Assembly: GCA_043808325.1 (NCBI GenBank)
Contig: JAZDEY010000056.1
Location: 7,237-71,236, forward strand
DNA: 64,000 nucleotides
Direction of reading: 5' to 3'
Source of the DNA: JAZDEY01 sp043808325 [NCBI: Candidatus Eiseniibacteriota bacterium]
GTDB lineage: Bacteria; Arandabacterota; Arandabacteria; Arandabacterales
Below, piece by piece: positions 37,023-45,429 of the stretch. A program made the position numbers and the translations under genes. Position 1 is the stretch's first letter. Each line of letters starts with the position of its first letter. The notes beneath the pieces were generated by a model. It was not told the DNA's origin, made no database searches, and saw only the letters and a list, made by a program, of their open reading frames with translations.

Positions 37023-38214
37023 CCTCGGCACTCCTTATTCTAAGATACCGCGCGACGCCGACAAGCACAATCTCGACCAGGCAAAACCCGAGCATAACAA
37101 GAAAGATCGATCTCATGCCGAATCTCTCACCCACAATCCCTCCGATGCCCGCCCCCAGCGCACCTATGCCGAACGAGACCGCGTAGTTTATGCCGAAGAC
37201 CCTGCCACGCTCGGTGTGATGCGACGATATGGCAACGAGCACATTCTGCAAGGGTTGGAAGCAATATAGGAGAAGCACGGTCGGGATGGCAACCAGAATC
37301 AGCGCGGCCTCTCGCGCGAAATAAAACGCTGCGGCCAGGAGCGCCAAGAGCGAGAAGAGCACCATCAGGTTTCGCTCAATCGCTCGCCTCGTGGAAGCAA
37401 GATAGCCGCCCAAGAGCGGGCCCGCCAGCGAAATCACCAGGATCCCCGAGGTCACCCATCCCAGGCGGCTCACGTTGTCGCCGATTGAGGTAACCCGGTC
37501 CGAGAGATAGGACGGCAAAAAAGTGACGAGCACCCGGTAGGTGAGACCGTAGAAGGTCCCGATGGCATAGAGTATCAGGAGCTCGCCGCCAAGACCTTTT
37601 GTAGCGCGGCCGCTCGCGGCGCCCGGATGCAGCGCGTGCCCTTTCGCATGAAGCTCCGGAATGTGCTCGCGCTTCAGGGTTCTCATCACGAAGATGAGGG
37701 CCGCAACGCCCAGGACCCCGAGTGCAAGATAGGAGTATGACCAACCCAATCTCGCTGTGACGATCCCGGCCAGAAGAGGCGCACACGCATCCCCGATCGT
37801 CCCGGCCATGCCGTGAATGCCCAGGGCCTTGCCCAATTCCTTGATCGAGTTGCTCAAGAGTGAGAGACCCGCCGGATGATAGAGACTTCCAAAGAGCCCC
37901 AGGAGTACTAGCGCAACGACCACGCCAGTCTCGTTTGTGGCGAAGACAGCCACCACCGAGGAGAGGATCATCCCCGAGATGCAGACCATGAGCAGCACCC
38001 GGGCTCCCAGCTTGTCCGAGAGGAACCCCGTCGGCAAGGCTCCAAATCCGAAAGCGAGATAGGACGCCATCCCGACAAAACCCACTCCGGCAAACTTCAG
38101 GTTGAGCGCGGTGCCGAGGGACTTGTAGACGAGCGGAAAGACCAGCATGTAGCAGTGGACCAGGCCATGGCAAACCGAGACTGCGGCGAGGATCGATTTC
38201 TCTCTTGAGGTCAT
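37003..38214 (-). CDS. MFS transporter
   Basis: About 403 residues from the ATG at 38214 ([20 protein letters not shown]), 16 bp after the PTS-IIA gene. The twelve-helix major facilitator pattern is evident, with the loop 2-3 signature [13 protein letters not shown] and an equivalent basic loop mid-protein ([16 protein letters not shown]). Residue features such as [31 protein letters not shown] resemble the fosmidomycin-resistance/AraJ-like branch, but the substrate is unknown. Confidence 0.88.
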   Translation of the reverse strand: MTSREKSILAAVSVCHGLVHCYMLVFPLVYKSLGTALNLKFAGVGFVGMASYLAFGFGALPTGFLSDKLGARVLLMVCISGMILSSVVAVFATNETGVVVALVLLGLFGSLYHPAGLSLLSNSIKELGKALGIHGMAGTIGDACAPLLAGIVTARLGWSYSYLALGVLGVAALIFVMRTLKREHIPELHAKGHALHPGAASGRATKGLGGELLILYAIGTFYGLTYRVLVTFLPSYLSDRVTSIGDNVSRLGWVTSGILVISLAGPLLGGYLASTRRAIERNLMVLFSLLALLAAAFYFAREAALILVAIPTVLLLYCFQPLQNVLVAISSHHTERGRVFGINYAVSFGIGALGAGIGGIVGERFGMRSIFLVMLGFCLVEIVLVGVARYLRIRSAEDGVSQL

Positions 38215-38230
38215 TCCATCACCAGAGCCC

Positions 38231-38695
38231 TCAGAGGCCGGTTCCACCGGCCTCCGCCAGGACGGACATGACCTCTGCGGGGGAGCCGGCGGCTGTGATT
38301 CTGGCTATTGTGCCGGCGTCCCTGCCGATCACGGCGACGGCCGACAGGGCCTTGAGATACTTAGTCGATTCGTGAGGAGGGGCGGCGATCAGGAAAATCA
38401 AGTGACAGGGCCGCCCATCGTTGGAGTCGAAATCTATGCCCGTCTTGGAGATGCCGAGCGCGGCTACGACCTCGGCGACTCCGGTCGTTCTCGCGTGCGG
38501 AACGGCGATCCCATCGCCGATGCCAGTACTGCCCTTGGACTCCCGGTCGCGGACAGCTGCCAAGATCGCCTCCCTATCGAAACCTTTGCCGGTCTCGACC
38601 AGGAGATCGACCAGATTTTCGATTGCGGTCCACTTATCAATCCCCGCAAGCCCGAGCTTGATCGTGTCCCGCGCCACTACCTTGGCGAGCACCAC
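38231..38695 (-). CDS. PTS EIIA (fructose/nitrogen type, PtsN-like)
   Basis: 154 residues of the PTS_EIIA_2 fold. The phosphorylatable His is H67 in GDGIAVPHART. LIFLIAAPPHESTKYLKALSAVA is the second conserved block. The GTG start has GGAGG 9 nt upstream. No EIIB/EIIC or sugar-catabolic genes lie nearby, so a regulatory PtsN-like role is more likely than sugar uptake. It is the first gene of an eight-gene minus-strand run ending with aspS. Confidence 0.9.
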   Translation of the reverse strand: MVLAKVVARDTIKLGLAGIDKWTAIENLVDLLVETGKGFDREAILAAVRDRESKGSTGIGDGIAVPHARTTGVAEVVAALGISKTGIDFDSNDGRPCHLIFLIAAPPHESTKYLKALSAVAVIGRDAGTIARITAAGSPAEVMSVLAEAGGTGL

Positions 38696-38829
38696 TGCGC
38701 ACTACCTCCGAAATCTTATGACCAGAGCGTCTCAGGTCAAATATATCGAGCCCGCGCCCGGCAGTAGGGGCCTGCTGCCGACAGACACTCTACTATATCG
38801 CCACCCCGTGGAGCAAGTGCACGCAAACC

Positions 38830-40602
38830 CTACTTGAGTTCCAGCACGCCGTAGGTGACGGGATCGTAGCCCACCGGCACCTGCCAATCGGCCGAAGTGC
38901 CGAGCCGCTTCTGCTTGCGGCGGAAGTTTAGTTTCCAGTGCTTCCCCGGCTTGGCGGTCGTTGCAAGGGCCTTCAAGGGTATGCGCGCCTCGATCGACCA
39001 CGAGTCGGCGCCCTTCGAGGTTTTCACTTCATATCTGCCATTCCACTTGGCGTCCGCCTCGACCGACCAGCCGTTCTTCACGGTTATCTTCTGGTCGAAG
39101 GCCGTTCCGAGGGGATTGAAGTAGATCTGGTACACGGGCCCGTCGGCGGTTTCGGGTTCTAAGAAATAGCCGACACAATCCTCGATGTAGACTGCGGAGT
39201 CCTGCACCTTGCAGTCGGCCACGATCGAACCCATTTCCTTCTCCGTACACTTGGCGGCCACATAGAGATTGCTGCGGTCCCAGGCAAAGTAGAACCTGAC
39301 GGGATCGGTAGCCACGGGCGCGCCATCTGGGGCGAAGAAAGCTGTGACTGGAGCTCTCCAGACATCCTCATCTATTACGCCGTCGATCTTGGGAGGCCTG
39401 CCGGCTTTGCAGGCATAGACGGTACGAGCTATAGGCAGAGATCGCTCGAGTTCCCGAGTCAGGCCGTCGGCTATCGTGTAGTCAATCGACACGATCGGCA
39501 CGGGATATAGGCTCGCCGTGGATGCCACCGTAAACTCGGCGGTGCCGCTTCCCAAGGGCGCGATCTCAAGGGCCCTCTCCCCAGGCGTGACCGTCCAGCC
39601 GTCCGGGGTCTGCCATTTCACGCTGACGCTGAGGGGACGGTCGCTGTGGATGTTCTTCACGGTGACCTTAATCGGTGTCTCGGGACAGGTGAGAGCCTCC
39701 CCCACCGGCACCTGGCTCACCTCGATAGCTTCGCTTTGGATCTTGTAGACTAGGATAATGTCCTTGGCGGTGACCTCCTCCCAGGGACGGACCGATCCGA
39801 TCTTTATCGGGGCGATCGCGATCCCGGCTGCTCCGACCGTGACCCACACAAAGTGATGCTCCAGCCCCGTGAGGCCCGGCGTGGCCTCAGCGCCCGAGGC
39901 GCCTACCCCCGTGTACATAATGCCGTCATAGCGTCCGCTGAAGTAGTCGTGATTATGGCCGGTGAAGACGCCATCCACACCGTACCGGACAAAGATATCG
40001 TGCAGCGGATCGGACGCTCCCTTGGCTACCGTGTCCAGCCAGTAAGGGATATGGAAGAATACGAAGGTGTAGGCCGCATCCTGGTGCCGCGCGAGATCAT
40101 CGGTGAGCCAGGCCAGCTGTTCCTCTGGGAAATCCCGCACGGTCGGGTAACGCCCGTTGTCCAGGACCCCGAAGTGGACGCCCCGGACATCGAATGAATG
40201 ATGGGGCTCTCCCATCATGCGCCGGTATTGATCCATCACCTCGGGCTGGGTAATATCGTGGTTTCCCGGTGTGAAGTAGAGTGGCATCGTCAAGGGTCTT
40301 ACGATCTCACGGTACTCCTGCCACTGGCGCTTGATTTCGGTGGTATCCCCGGTATAGCCCTCGATCATGTCACCGACCGTTATCGCGAGTTCCGGCTGGA
40401 GCCGCTCGACCTCCAAGAGGATCTCCTCGTACTTGCCGGCGATCGCCGTCCCCGTGCGGTCGCCGATCACCGCAAACCGCAAGGGGCAATCGCCGAGCGA
40501 AGGCGCTGGCTCAGCACCACTCGCTCCCCAAAGAGCAAGCACCGCTGCGGCATACAAGGCGGAAAGCAAGCACAGGTTTCGTGATCTCCGATTTCTCTCT
40601 GA
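38830..40602 (-). CDS. Exported calcineurin-like phosphoesterase with C-terminal CBM9-like domain
   Basis: 590 residues from the ATG at 40602, which has an AAAGGAGG ribosome binding site. A signal peptide (residues ~8-32, ending GASGA-EP) is followed by a metallophosphoesterase core with all metal motifs: FAVIGDRTG, ITVGDMIEG, TPGNHD, FFHIPYW, FTGHNHDYF. Then come a beta-sandwich segment (VTVKNIHSDRPLSVSVKWQ) and a CBM9-like/DOMON-type domain (KIDGVIDEDVWRAPV, VRFYFAWDRSNLYVAAK, SWSIEARIPLKAL). The fusion suggests hydrolysis of a phosphate ester while bound to a carbohydrate surface. The gene stands alone, with a candidate promoter at 40638-40666. Confidence 0.87.
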   Translation of the reverse strand, partial: SERNRRSRNLCLLSALYAAAVLALWGASGAEPAPSLGDCPLRFAVIGDRTGTAIAGKYEEILLEVERLQPELAITVGDMIEGYTGDTTEIKRQWQEYREIVRPLTMPLYFTPGNHDITQPEVMDQYRRMMGEPHHSFDVRGVHFGVLDNGRYPTVRDFPEEQLAWLTDDLARHQDAAYTFVFFHIPYWLDTVAKGASDPLHDIFVRYGVDGVFTGHNHDYFSGRYDGIMYTGVGASGAEATPGLTGLEHHFVWVTVGAAGIAIAPIKIGSVRPWEEVTAKDIILVYKIQSEAIEVSQVPVGEALTCPETPIKVTVKNIHSDRPLSVSVKWQTPDGWTVTPGERALEIAPLGSGTAEFTVASTASLYPVPIVSIDYTIADGLTRELERSLPIARTVYACKAGRPPKIDGVIDEDVWRAPVTAFFAPDGAPVATDPVRFYFAWDRSNLYVAAKCTEKEMGSIVADCKVQDSAVYIEDCVGYFLEPETADGPVYQIYFNPLGTAFDQKITVKNGWSVEADAKWNGRYEVKTSKGADSWSIEARIPLKALATTAKPGKHWKLNFRRKQKRLGTSADWQVPVGYDPVTYGVLELK

Positions 40603-40637
40603 CATTGCAGCCCTCCTTTCAGGGTCGGTCATGCATC

Positions 40638-40666
40638 GTTCTATCACACGGCGAAGCCCTCAACAA
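40638..40666 (-). promoter_or_regulatory. Candidate promoter for the calcineurin-CBM9 gene
   Basis: On the minus strand, TTGTTG (40661-40666) and TAGAAC (40638-40643) are 17 bp apart, giving a start near 40631. The consensus match is only moderate. Confidence 0.4.
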
Positions 40667-40746
40667 CACCTAATTCCCACCGACCCACCCCGCCCTGCGT
40701 GAGCCTGTTTCGACCTTCTTCATACCGCGGCAAACTACGGTTTGGC

Positions 40747-40775
40747 TTGACCCCCGGGCGCGTTGCAAATACAAT
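40747..40775 (+). promoter_or_regulatory. Sigma-70 promoter for the GT / kinase-like / AP operon
   Basis: TTGACC (40747-40752) and TACAAT (40770-40775) have a 17-bp spacer. The predicted start is near 40782, about 27 nt before the TTG start codon at 40809. Confidence 0.7.
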
Positions 40776-40808
40776 GTTGGGCGCGATCGCACGCGGTCGG
40801 GGGTAGAC

Positions 40809-41876
40809 TTGAAGTCGATTGCCATAGTAAGCGAGGACTTGGCCCAGCCTTGGGACGAAGGGTTCAAGAAGGCATCGGCGGCTCTTGCCCTTTCAATGGC
40901 AACCCTTGGGATAGAGGTTTCGGTCTTCGCGCGAAGGGCGCACGGCCTCCCGCTGCCGGCCCGAGCGCTGCCTCACAACAAGCTGCTCCTAGGTTCTGGC
41001 TTTGCGCGGGAGCTCAAGCAGGCCGACCCTGAGGTTATTCTCTATATCCCCGAAGCTGCGGCGACTCCGATGAGCCTCGTGAGGGCCCGCCTCATTAAGC
41101 GGCAATCAGGCGGAAAGCCTGTCGCAGTGCTATCGCTGCAGCGACGTGAATATGGCAGTGCGACGCCGCTGGTCAGGTTGCTCGCGCCCGATCTCATGCT
41201 TGTCCTCTCGGAGCATAGCCTCGCGACTGCGCTTGCGGCAGGCCTGCGGGCGGAGATCGTCCCACTTGGGGTAGATGTTTCGGCATTCCGGCCAGCCCGG
41301 CCGGATGAGCGCAAAGCGCTCCGGGCAAAGTACGGTGTCGGTGACGCAAAGGTGATCCTTCATGTGGGCCACATCTCCCGGAGCAGGAATCTCGGCCTTC
41401 TCAAGCAGATTCTCGCGCCCGGAAGGCAGATGGTCATCGTCTCAAGCACCAGCACACGCCAGTCCCCCGAGGTAAGGCGGGCCTTCGAAGGCTCCACCGT
41501 TGTTTTCATCGATAAGTTCGTCGACGCGATCGATGAGATCTACCGGCTTGCCGACTGTTATGTCTTTCCCACATTCAGCGCTGCGGGCGCAATCGAGATC
41601 CCGCTCTCGGTGCTCGAGGCGATGGCGACCAATCTGCCTGTTGTGACCACCGCCTTCGGAGGGTTACCCTGGCTCTTCAAGGATGTTCAAGATCTGGAAC
41701 GCGAGGGCCTTTTCTTTGCGCGATCGGAGCTCGAGTTTCTCGAGAAACTCGAGCCCGCCCTTGCACGCGCCGATGTGACTACGAGACGCCTGGTCGAGGC
41801 TTACTCGTGGCAACGGGCCGCCAAGTGGATTGTGGAGACAATCGATCGAAACTTGAGGGCACAACCGACGGCATGA
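40809..41876 (+). CDS. GT4-like glycosyltransferase (GT-B fold)
   Basis: 355 residues. The C-terminal half carries the GT4 pattern: KVILHVGHISRSRNL, the conserved ADCYVFPTFSAAGAIEIPLSVLEAMATNLPVVTT stretch with its acidic pair, and a final SWQRAAKWIVETI helix. The N-terminal Rossmann half starts KSIAIVSEDLAQPWDEGFKKA. The start is TTG with a GGGGGT ribosome binding site. It overlaps the kinase-like gene by 4 bp (ATGA) and heads a three-gene operon. It would transfer a nucleotide-activated sugar in the cytoplasm; donor and acceptor are unknown. Confidence 0.85.
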   Translation: MKSIAIVSEDLAQPWDEGFKKASAALALSMATLGIEVSVFARRAHGLPLPARALPHNKLLLGSGFARELKQADPEVILYIPEAAATPMSLVRARLIKRQSGGKPVAVLSLQRREYGSATPLVRLLAPDLMLVLSEHSLATALAAGLRAEIVPLGVDVSAFRPARPDERKALRAKYGVGDAKVILHVGHISRSRNLGLLKQILAPGRQMVIVSSTSTRQSPEVRRAFEGSTVVFIDKFVDAIDEIYRLADCYVFPTFSAAGAIEIPLSVLEAMATNLPVVTTAFGGLPWLFKDVQDLEREGLFFARSELEFLEKLEPALARADVTTRRLVEAYSWQRAAKWIVETIDRNLRAQPTA

Positions 41877-42622
41877 AACGCAAGCTGATCGTACTTATGG
41901 GCCTTGATGGAAGCGGCAAGAGCACTCAGGCCCAGATCCTCGCCAACTGGCTGAGGGAGCAGAGCATAGTGACGGAAGTGGTCTGGATGCGCGGCGAATC
42001 GTATCTCACTTTGCCTCTTCTTAAGATTGCGAAGGCTCTGCTGCGGGCGCCGAAGGGCACTAAGCGGGGAGGGGCCGTGGGTGAGGCGGCACCGGCCGGC
42101 GGGGTTGCCGGCGCCGAGGCGGCTGGTGGCCGGGCCGGCGATGACGCGGTTCGCGACCACTATACTAAGTATGTTCGAAGCAAGCGATCGCTCTTTAAGA
42201 ACAGGCTGGTGCGAGCGATCTGGCGGAACCTTGTGCTTTTCGACTTCTTCATCACCTTCAAGGTGGCCTTTGCGAAGCTGCCCAAGGATGCCCGGGTGGT
42301 GATCCTCGATCGGTATGTATACGACAGCCTGATCGATATCGATTCGGGCTTTGGCAGCGGCGGCGCGGAGGTCAGGCGGCTCCTCAGGTCACGGCTGATC
42401 CGGTTCTTCCCGAGACCCGATAAGGTTGTGCTGATTGAGATCGCACCCGACATTGCCATGCGGAGAAAGGATGACATCCCGTCGATGGAATACCTTGAGG
42501 AGCGCCACGGGCTCTATCGCATGATCGCCGGCGAGGTCAAGGGTACGATCGTCGACGGCTCAAGATCGATTGATGAAGTCAGGGCATCCATCATAGATGC
42601 AGCGAAGGGAGCGATCCGGTGA
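41873..42622 (+). CDS. Thymidylate-kinase-like P-loop kinase (non-canonical)
   Basis: 249 residues from the ATG that overlaps the GT stop by 4 bp. The Walker A GLDGSGKST is at residues 11-19 and an Asp-Arg-Tyr motif (ILDRYVYDSLIDID) lies in the middle, as in Tmk. The Tmk TREPGGT region is absent. There is a low-complexity Ala/Gly insertion (about residues 65-90) and a long basic region (SKRSLFKNRLVRAIWRNLV). So it is probably not a housekeeping dTMP kinase. It may phosphorylate a sugar nucleotide, lipid or other small molecule used by the adjacent GT and AP phosphoesterase. It overlaps the latter by 4 bp (GTGA). Confidence 0.72.
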   Translation: MKRKLIVLMGLDGSGKSTQAQILANWLREQSIVTEVVWMRGESYLTLPLLKIAKALLRAPKGTKRGGAVGEAAPAGGVAGAEAAGGRAGDDAVRDHYTKYVRSKRSLFKNRLVRAIWRNLVLFDFFITFKVAFAKLPKDARVVILDRYVYDSLIDIDSGFGSGGAEVRRLLRSRLIRFFPRPDKVVLIEIAPDIAMRRKDDIPSMEYLEERHGLYRMIAGEVKGTIVDGSRSIDEVRASIIDAAKGAIR

Positions 42623-44082
42623 GCAAGCTTGTAGTCATCGGAATTGATGCCCTCGATGCGGCGCTCCTCGAGCGTTGGAAGGATGATCTTCCCAATTTGA
42701 GAAGGATCATGGACAAGGGTTACTATGCCCCGCTCGAATCTACCCAACCACCCGACTCCATACCCGCTTGGGTCACAATCTATACTGGAATGCAGCCCTG
42801 GGAACACGGCATAGTCGACTCGATGGATTACTTCGACATCAAGGGCGGCAGGCCGGCCCTCGACACCCGGATTCTGGTCGGCAGGACCTTCTGGGACAAG
42901 GCAAGTCAGGCGGGCAAGCGGGTCTGCATCATCAATCCTCTCCTGGCGTATCCCGTGTGGCAGGTCAATGGAATAATGGTCAATGGGCCGGTCTTTATAT
43001 CAGGTGAAGTCCAGGCATATCCCGAGGACATTCTAACACGCTTTAAGTTGCCCGAGCTCGGCGGCATGACGGATTTCCCGGACCGAAAGGACCTCGCCGG
43101 TTTCCTCGAGCGGACCGAGCAGGTAACACGGGATCTTGCGAGGTTCGGGCTCGAGCTCTTCGCGCTGGAAGAGTGGGACGTCTTCTTCATCTGTTTCCTA
43201 ACCCTGGACCGGGTGATGCATTTCCTTTGGCGCTACACCGACCCCTCAGACCCCACTTACCCAGGTAAGAACCCCCTTGAGGATTCGATCAAGAGGTTCT
43301 TCGTCGTGTTCGATTCGATTGTCGGTGACTTTATGAGCCGGCTCGCCCGAGACCAAGCCTTACTCGTCGTGAGCGATCACGGCCACGGCATGAGACCGCC
43401 AAGGGCGCTCTTCGTTAACGAGGTCTTAAGAAGAGAGGGCCTGCTCAAGACCAGGCAAGGCCAGGTTCCGGGACTCAATCCGGTGGCGATCGTGGAGCGG
43501 GCCAAGAACTCTTTCCTGCGCGTGATGCAGCGGCTCGACCTCGAAGACCTGGTCTATCGGATCGCCGCTCTCATTCCCAAAGAGACAAGGAAGAGCCTCA
43601 AGACGTCGGCTTACGCAGTAGTGCGGGATGGCAGCACGGCCTGGGTATCGGACATCGGTGGGGGCACGTCTTTCAGTGGAATCGAAATCAACCGATCCGC
43701 CCTCGACCCGGCGCAGACCGGCAAAGCGTATGAGGAGCTCAGGGACCGTATCATCCGGCTGCTGCTCTCACTGAAAGATCAGACCAAAGACCAGACCGGC
43801 GCAAGCCTCGTCGGATGGGCCAAGCGCCGAGAAGATGTCTTCGCCGGCCGTAATGTCGACAAGTACCCGGATGTGGTCTTCGAACTTGCCGAGGGCTACA
43901 GCGTCGACCGCACTCTCTTCTGCGGTCTTACCGGAATGACCTCGACCCACAAGAAAGTCTCGGGCGGCCACACCCAATATGGCTCCCTCCTGCTCTGCGG
44001 CACCCGTCAAGTACCGTCAAAGAGGGATTTCCACATCACCTCGGTCTATGGCCTGATCAATGAGATCCTGGGCCAGAAGTGA
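42619..44082 (+). CDS. AP-superfamily phosphodiesterase
   Basis: 487 residues, GTG start, no signal peptide. Motifs: VVIGIDALDAALLERW (metal Asp), the nucleophile segment PPDSIPAWVTIYTGMQPWEHGIVD (Ser), FICFLTLDRVMHFLWRY near residue 195, VVSDHGHGMRPPRALFVN near 255, and TGMTSTHKKVSGGHTQYGSLLL near 450. This is the alkaline-phosphatase-superfamily phosphodiesterase pattern, diverged from the 46599 and 50804 pair. It ends the GT/kinase-like/AP operon. The operon layout suggests that the three enzymes build and trim a phosphorylated or nucleotide-linked sugar; this is inference. Confidence 0.84.
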   Translation: MSKLVVIGIDALDAALLERWKDDLPNLRRIMDKGYYAPLESTQPPDSIPAWVTIYTGMQPWEHGIVDSMDYFDIKGGRPALDTRILVGRTFWDKASQAGKRVCIINPLLAYPVWQVNGIMVNGPVFISGEVQAYPEDILTRFKLPELGGMTDFPDRKDLAGFLERTEQVTRDLARFGLELFALEEWDVFFICFLTLDRVMHFLWRYTDPSDPTYPGKNPLEDSIKRFFVVFDSIVGDFMSRLARDQALLVVSDHGHGMRPPRALFVNEVLRREGLLKTRQGQVPGLNPVAIVERAKNSFLRVMQRLDLEDLVYRIAALIPKETRKSLKTSAYAVVRDGSTAWVSDIGGGTSFSGIEINRSALDPAQTGKAYEELRDRIIRLLLSLKDQTKDQTGASLVGWAKRREDVFAGRNVDKYPDVVFELAEGYSVDRTLFCGLTGMTSTHKKVSGGHTQYGSLLLCGTRQVPSKRDFHITSVYGLINEILGQK

Positions 44083-44130
44083 GCAGTGGAATCACGTCAC
44101 CCAGAGCGAGGACGGAAAGCAGCGCGTAGA

Positions 44131-44232
44131 AAGATGGGGTGTGTCCCTATCTACAGAACGGCACGCGAGAAAATGGGGTGTGTCCCTATTTTCAATGGAG
44201 TGAGTGTGGAAAGGGGTGTGTCCCGATTCACC
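44131..44232. repeat. Three tandem REP-like repeats, core GGGGTGTGTCCC
   Basis: Copies lie at 44131-44152, 44167-44192 and 44209-44232. The core GGGGTGTGTCCC is flanked by AAAT on the left and TATTT on the right in the best copies, so each can fold into a short hairpin (AAATxGGG with CCCxATTT). The third copy is diverged (CCCGATTC). They sit in the 570-bp gap 44083-44652, where I see no gene. Similar short repeats in other genomes are dispersed intergenic elements mobilised by REP-associated transposases; none is encoded here. Confidence 0.7.
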
Positions 44233-44633
44233 AGAAGGGGCCGGGAGACCGGCGGGGTTGAGCTCCGAACGGCGGCGAGGGTGACTTTAGAGTAGTTTCT
44301 GCTACTCGTACACTGCATACGCTGTGCCACTCTTCAGGACTGAGCTCGGAATTGCTGGAGACTAATGACCTGATATCTAATGAGTTAGGACTTCGGATCC
44401 GTGGGTTACTTTTCGGGGGCGCCTCGCTCCTCCCCCGGCTGCGCAAATTCTCCGAGCTCGTGAGCAAGGTTACCCAAGTAGAGTCCGTCTAGAATCCAGG
44501 GTGAGTCTGTGAGACAGATGTATGTCTTGCTGAGCTATCCATCGAACCAGATAGCCCTGGGCCTTGCCGAAGCGCGAGATGGCGACAGGCGAGTCACTTG
44601 GCCGGCGGATTATTCTCGCTCGGTGTCGGCGCC

Positions 44634-44661
44634 TAGAAAATGGGGTGTGTCCCTATTTAAC
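44634..44661. repeat. Fourth REP-like repeat, overlapping the DUF2892 stop codon
   Basis: This copy has the same core and flanks as those at 44131-44232 (AGAAAATGGGGTGTGTCCC, then TATTTAAC). The TAG stop and the last two codons (Val-Lys) of the minus-strand DUF2892 gene lie inside the repeat, so insertion may have reset the 3' end of that gene. Confidence 0.65.
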
Positions 44662-44892
44662 GGGCTCGTCCTTGCTCGGGGCGCAACACGCGCCGCCCTT
44701 GCGCGTCGACATCTTGAGGGGCACATAGAGCGCGCAGAAACCGGTAAGGCTTGTCAGCAACAGCAACACGCCGATAATGCCCACTATGATCGCCATCACG
44801 CCGGTTACTGCTTTGGTCGCCAGCAGGATCACGGCCACGACTACCAGCACCAGCCTGGCGACGCGGTCGACCGTTCCCATGTTCTTCTTCAT
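44653..44892 (-). CDS. Small DUF2892 (YgaP-TM-like) membrane protein
   Basis: 79 residues from the ATG at 44892, supported by GGGAGG 7 nt upstream; longer in-frame starts lack a site. The sequence begins MKKNMGTVDRVARLVLVVVAV, has two hydrophobic helices, then TGFCALYVPLKMST, which is the DUF2892 pattern. A short Cys-containing tail (GGACCAPSKDE) follows. The family is a two-helix inner-membrane module of unclear function, sometimes fused to rhodanese. The end of the gene lies in a REP-like repeat. Confidence 0.82.
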   Translation of the reverse strand: MKKNMGTVDRVARLVLVVVAVILLATKAVTGVMAIIVGIIGVLLLLTSLTGFCALYVPLKMSTRKGGACCAPSKDEPVK

Positions 44893-44994
44893 ACTGCACC
44901 TCCCTGTGTGAGTTGTGTCTCTCTCGACAACCCGAGCCGCGAGGAGCCTAACCCATCTCCTTCGGGAACGACAAGCATTTCTTTGCGGCAACTG

Positions 44995-45153
44995 TCACCG
45001 GTTGGGGTGTAACTCATAATCCACGATACGACTGAGGAGGACTCCGTCCACACCCTTCTTGATCTCGTCTTTCATCTTTCCGACGACCTGCCAGCCACAC
45101 GCTTTGAAGAACGATAGAGCCCCACGGTCGGCGTCAGACGGCAGTCTCGTCAT
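44995..45153 (-). pseudogene. Remnant of a GNAT-like acetyltransferase C-terminus
   Basis: A 52-codon minus-strand frame encodes DADRGALSFFKACGWQVVGK followed by MKDEIKKGVDGVLLSRIVD, which resembles the last strand-helix-strand of GNAT proteins. An in-frame TAG lies directly upstream of its ATG, so the N-terminal three quarters are missing. A promoter-like pair (TTGCGG 45203-45208, TACAAT 45180-45185, 17-bp spacer) still precedes it on the same strand. The rest of the gap 44893-45429 holds only the sat promoter and leader. Confidence 0.4.
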
Positions 45154-45308
45154 GCGCTACTTTGCTTCGCATAAGCCAAATTGTAGGATAGCATCGGCAA
45201 TCCCGCAACGGGTATTCACTTGGCGGCACTTGCCGGAGCACCATATGAGGCGTCTGCGGTTCGGGCAGGGTCCGGACGCGCCGCTGCCACACAGCGGGCC
45301 TCTTTGTA

Positions 45309-45337
45309 TTGCCCAAAGGCGGCGAACCGTGTATAAT
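45309..45337 (+). promoter_or_regulatory. Sigma-70 promoter for the sat operon
   Basis: TTGCCC (45309-45314) and a perfect TATAAT (45332-45337) are separated by 17 bp. The start is near 45343, leaving an ~87-nt leader before the sat start codon. Confidence 0.7.
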
Positions 45338-45429
45338 GATTAGGATATTCATGCCGATTGCCGTCTACAACTGGCATCGCCATAGATCACAAACGGGGGA
45401 TTATCCTATCTGAGGAGGTACTGCGAATA

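Noticed and set aside
38760-38779. GC-rich hairpin as a terminator for the calcineurin-CBM9 gene
   Set aside because: The stem has a mismatch and a 2-nt loop, and there is no T-run on either strand.
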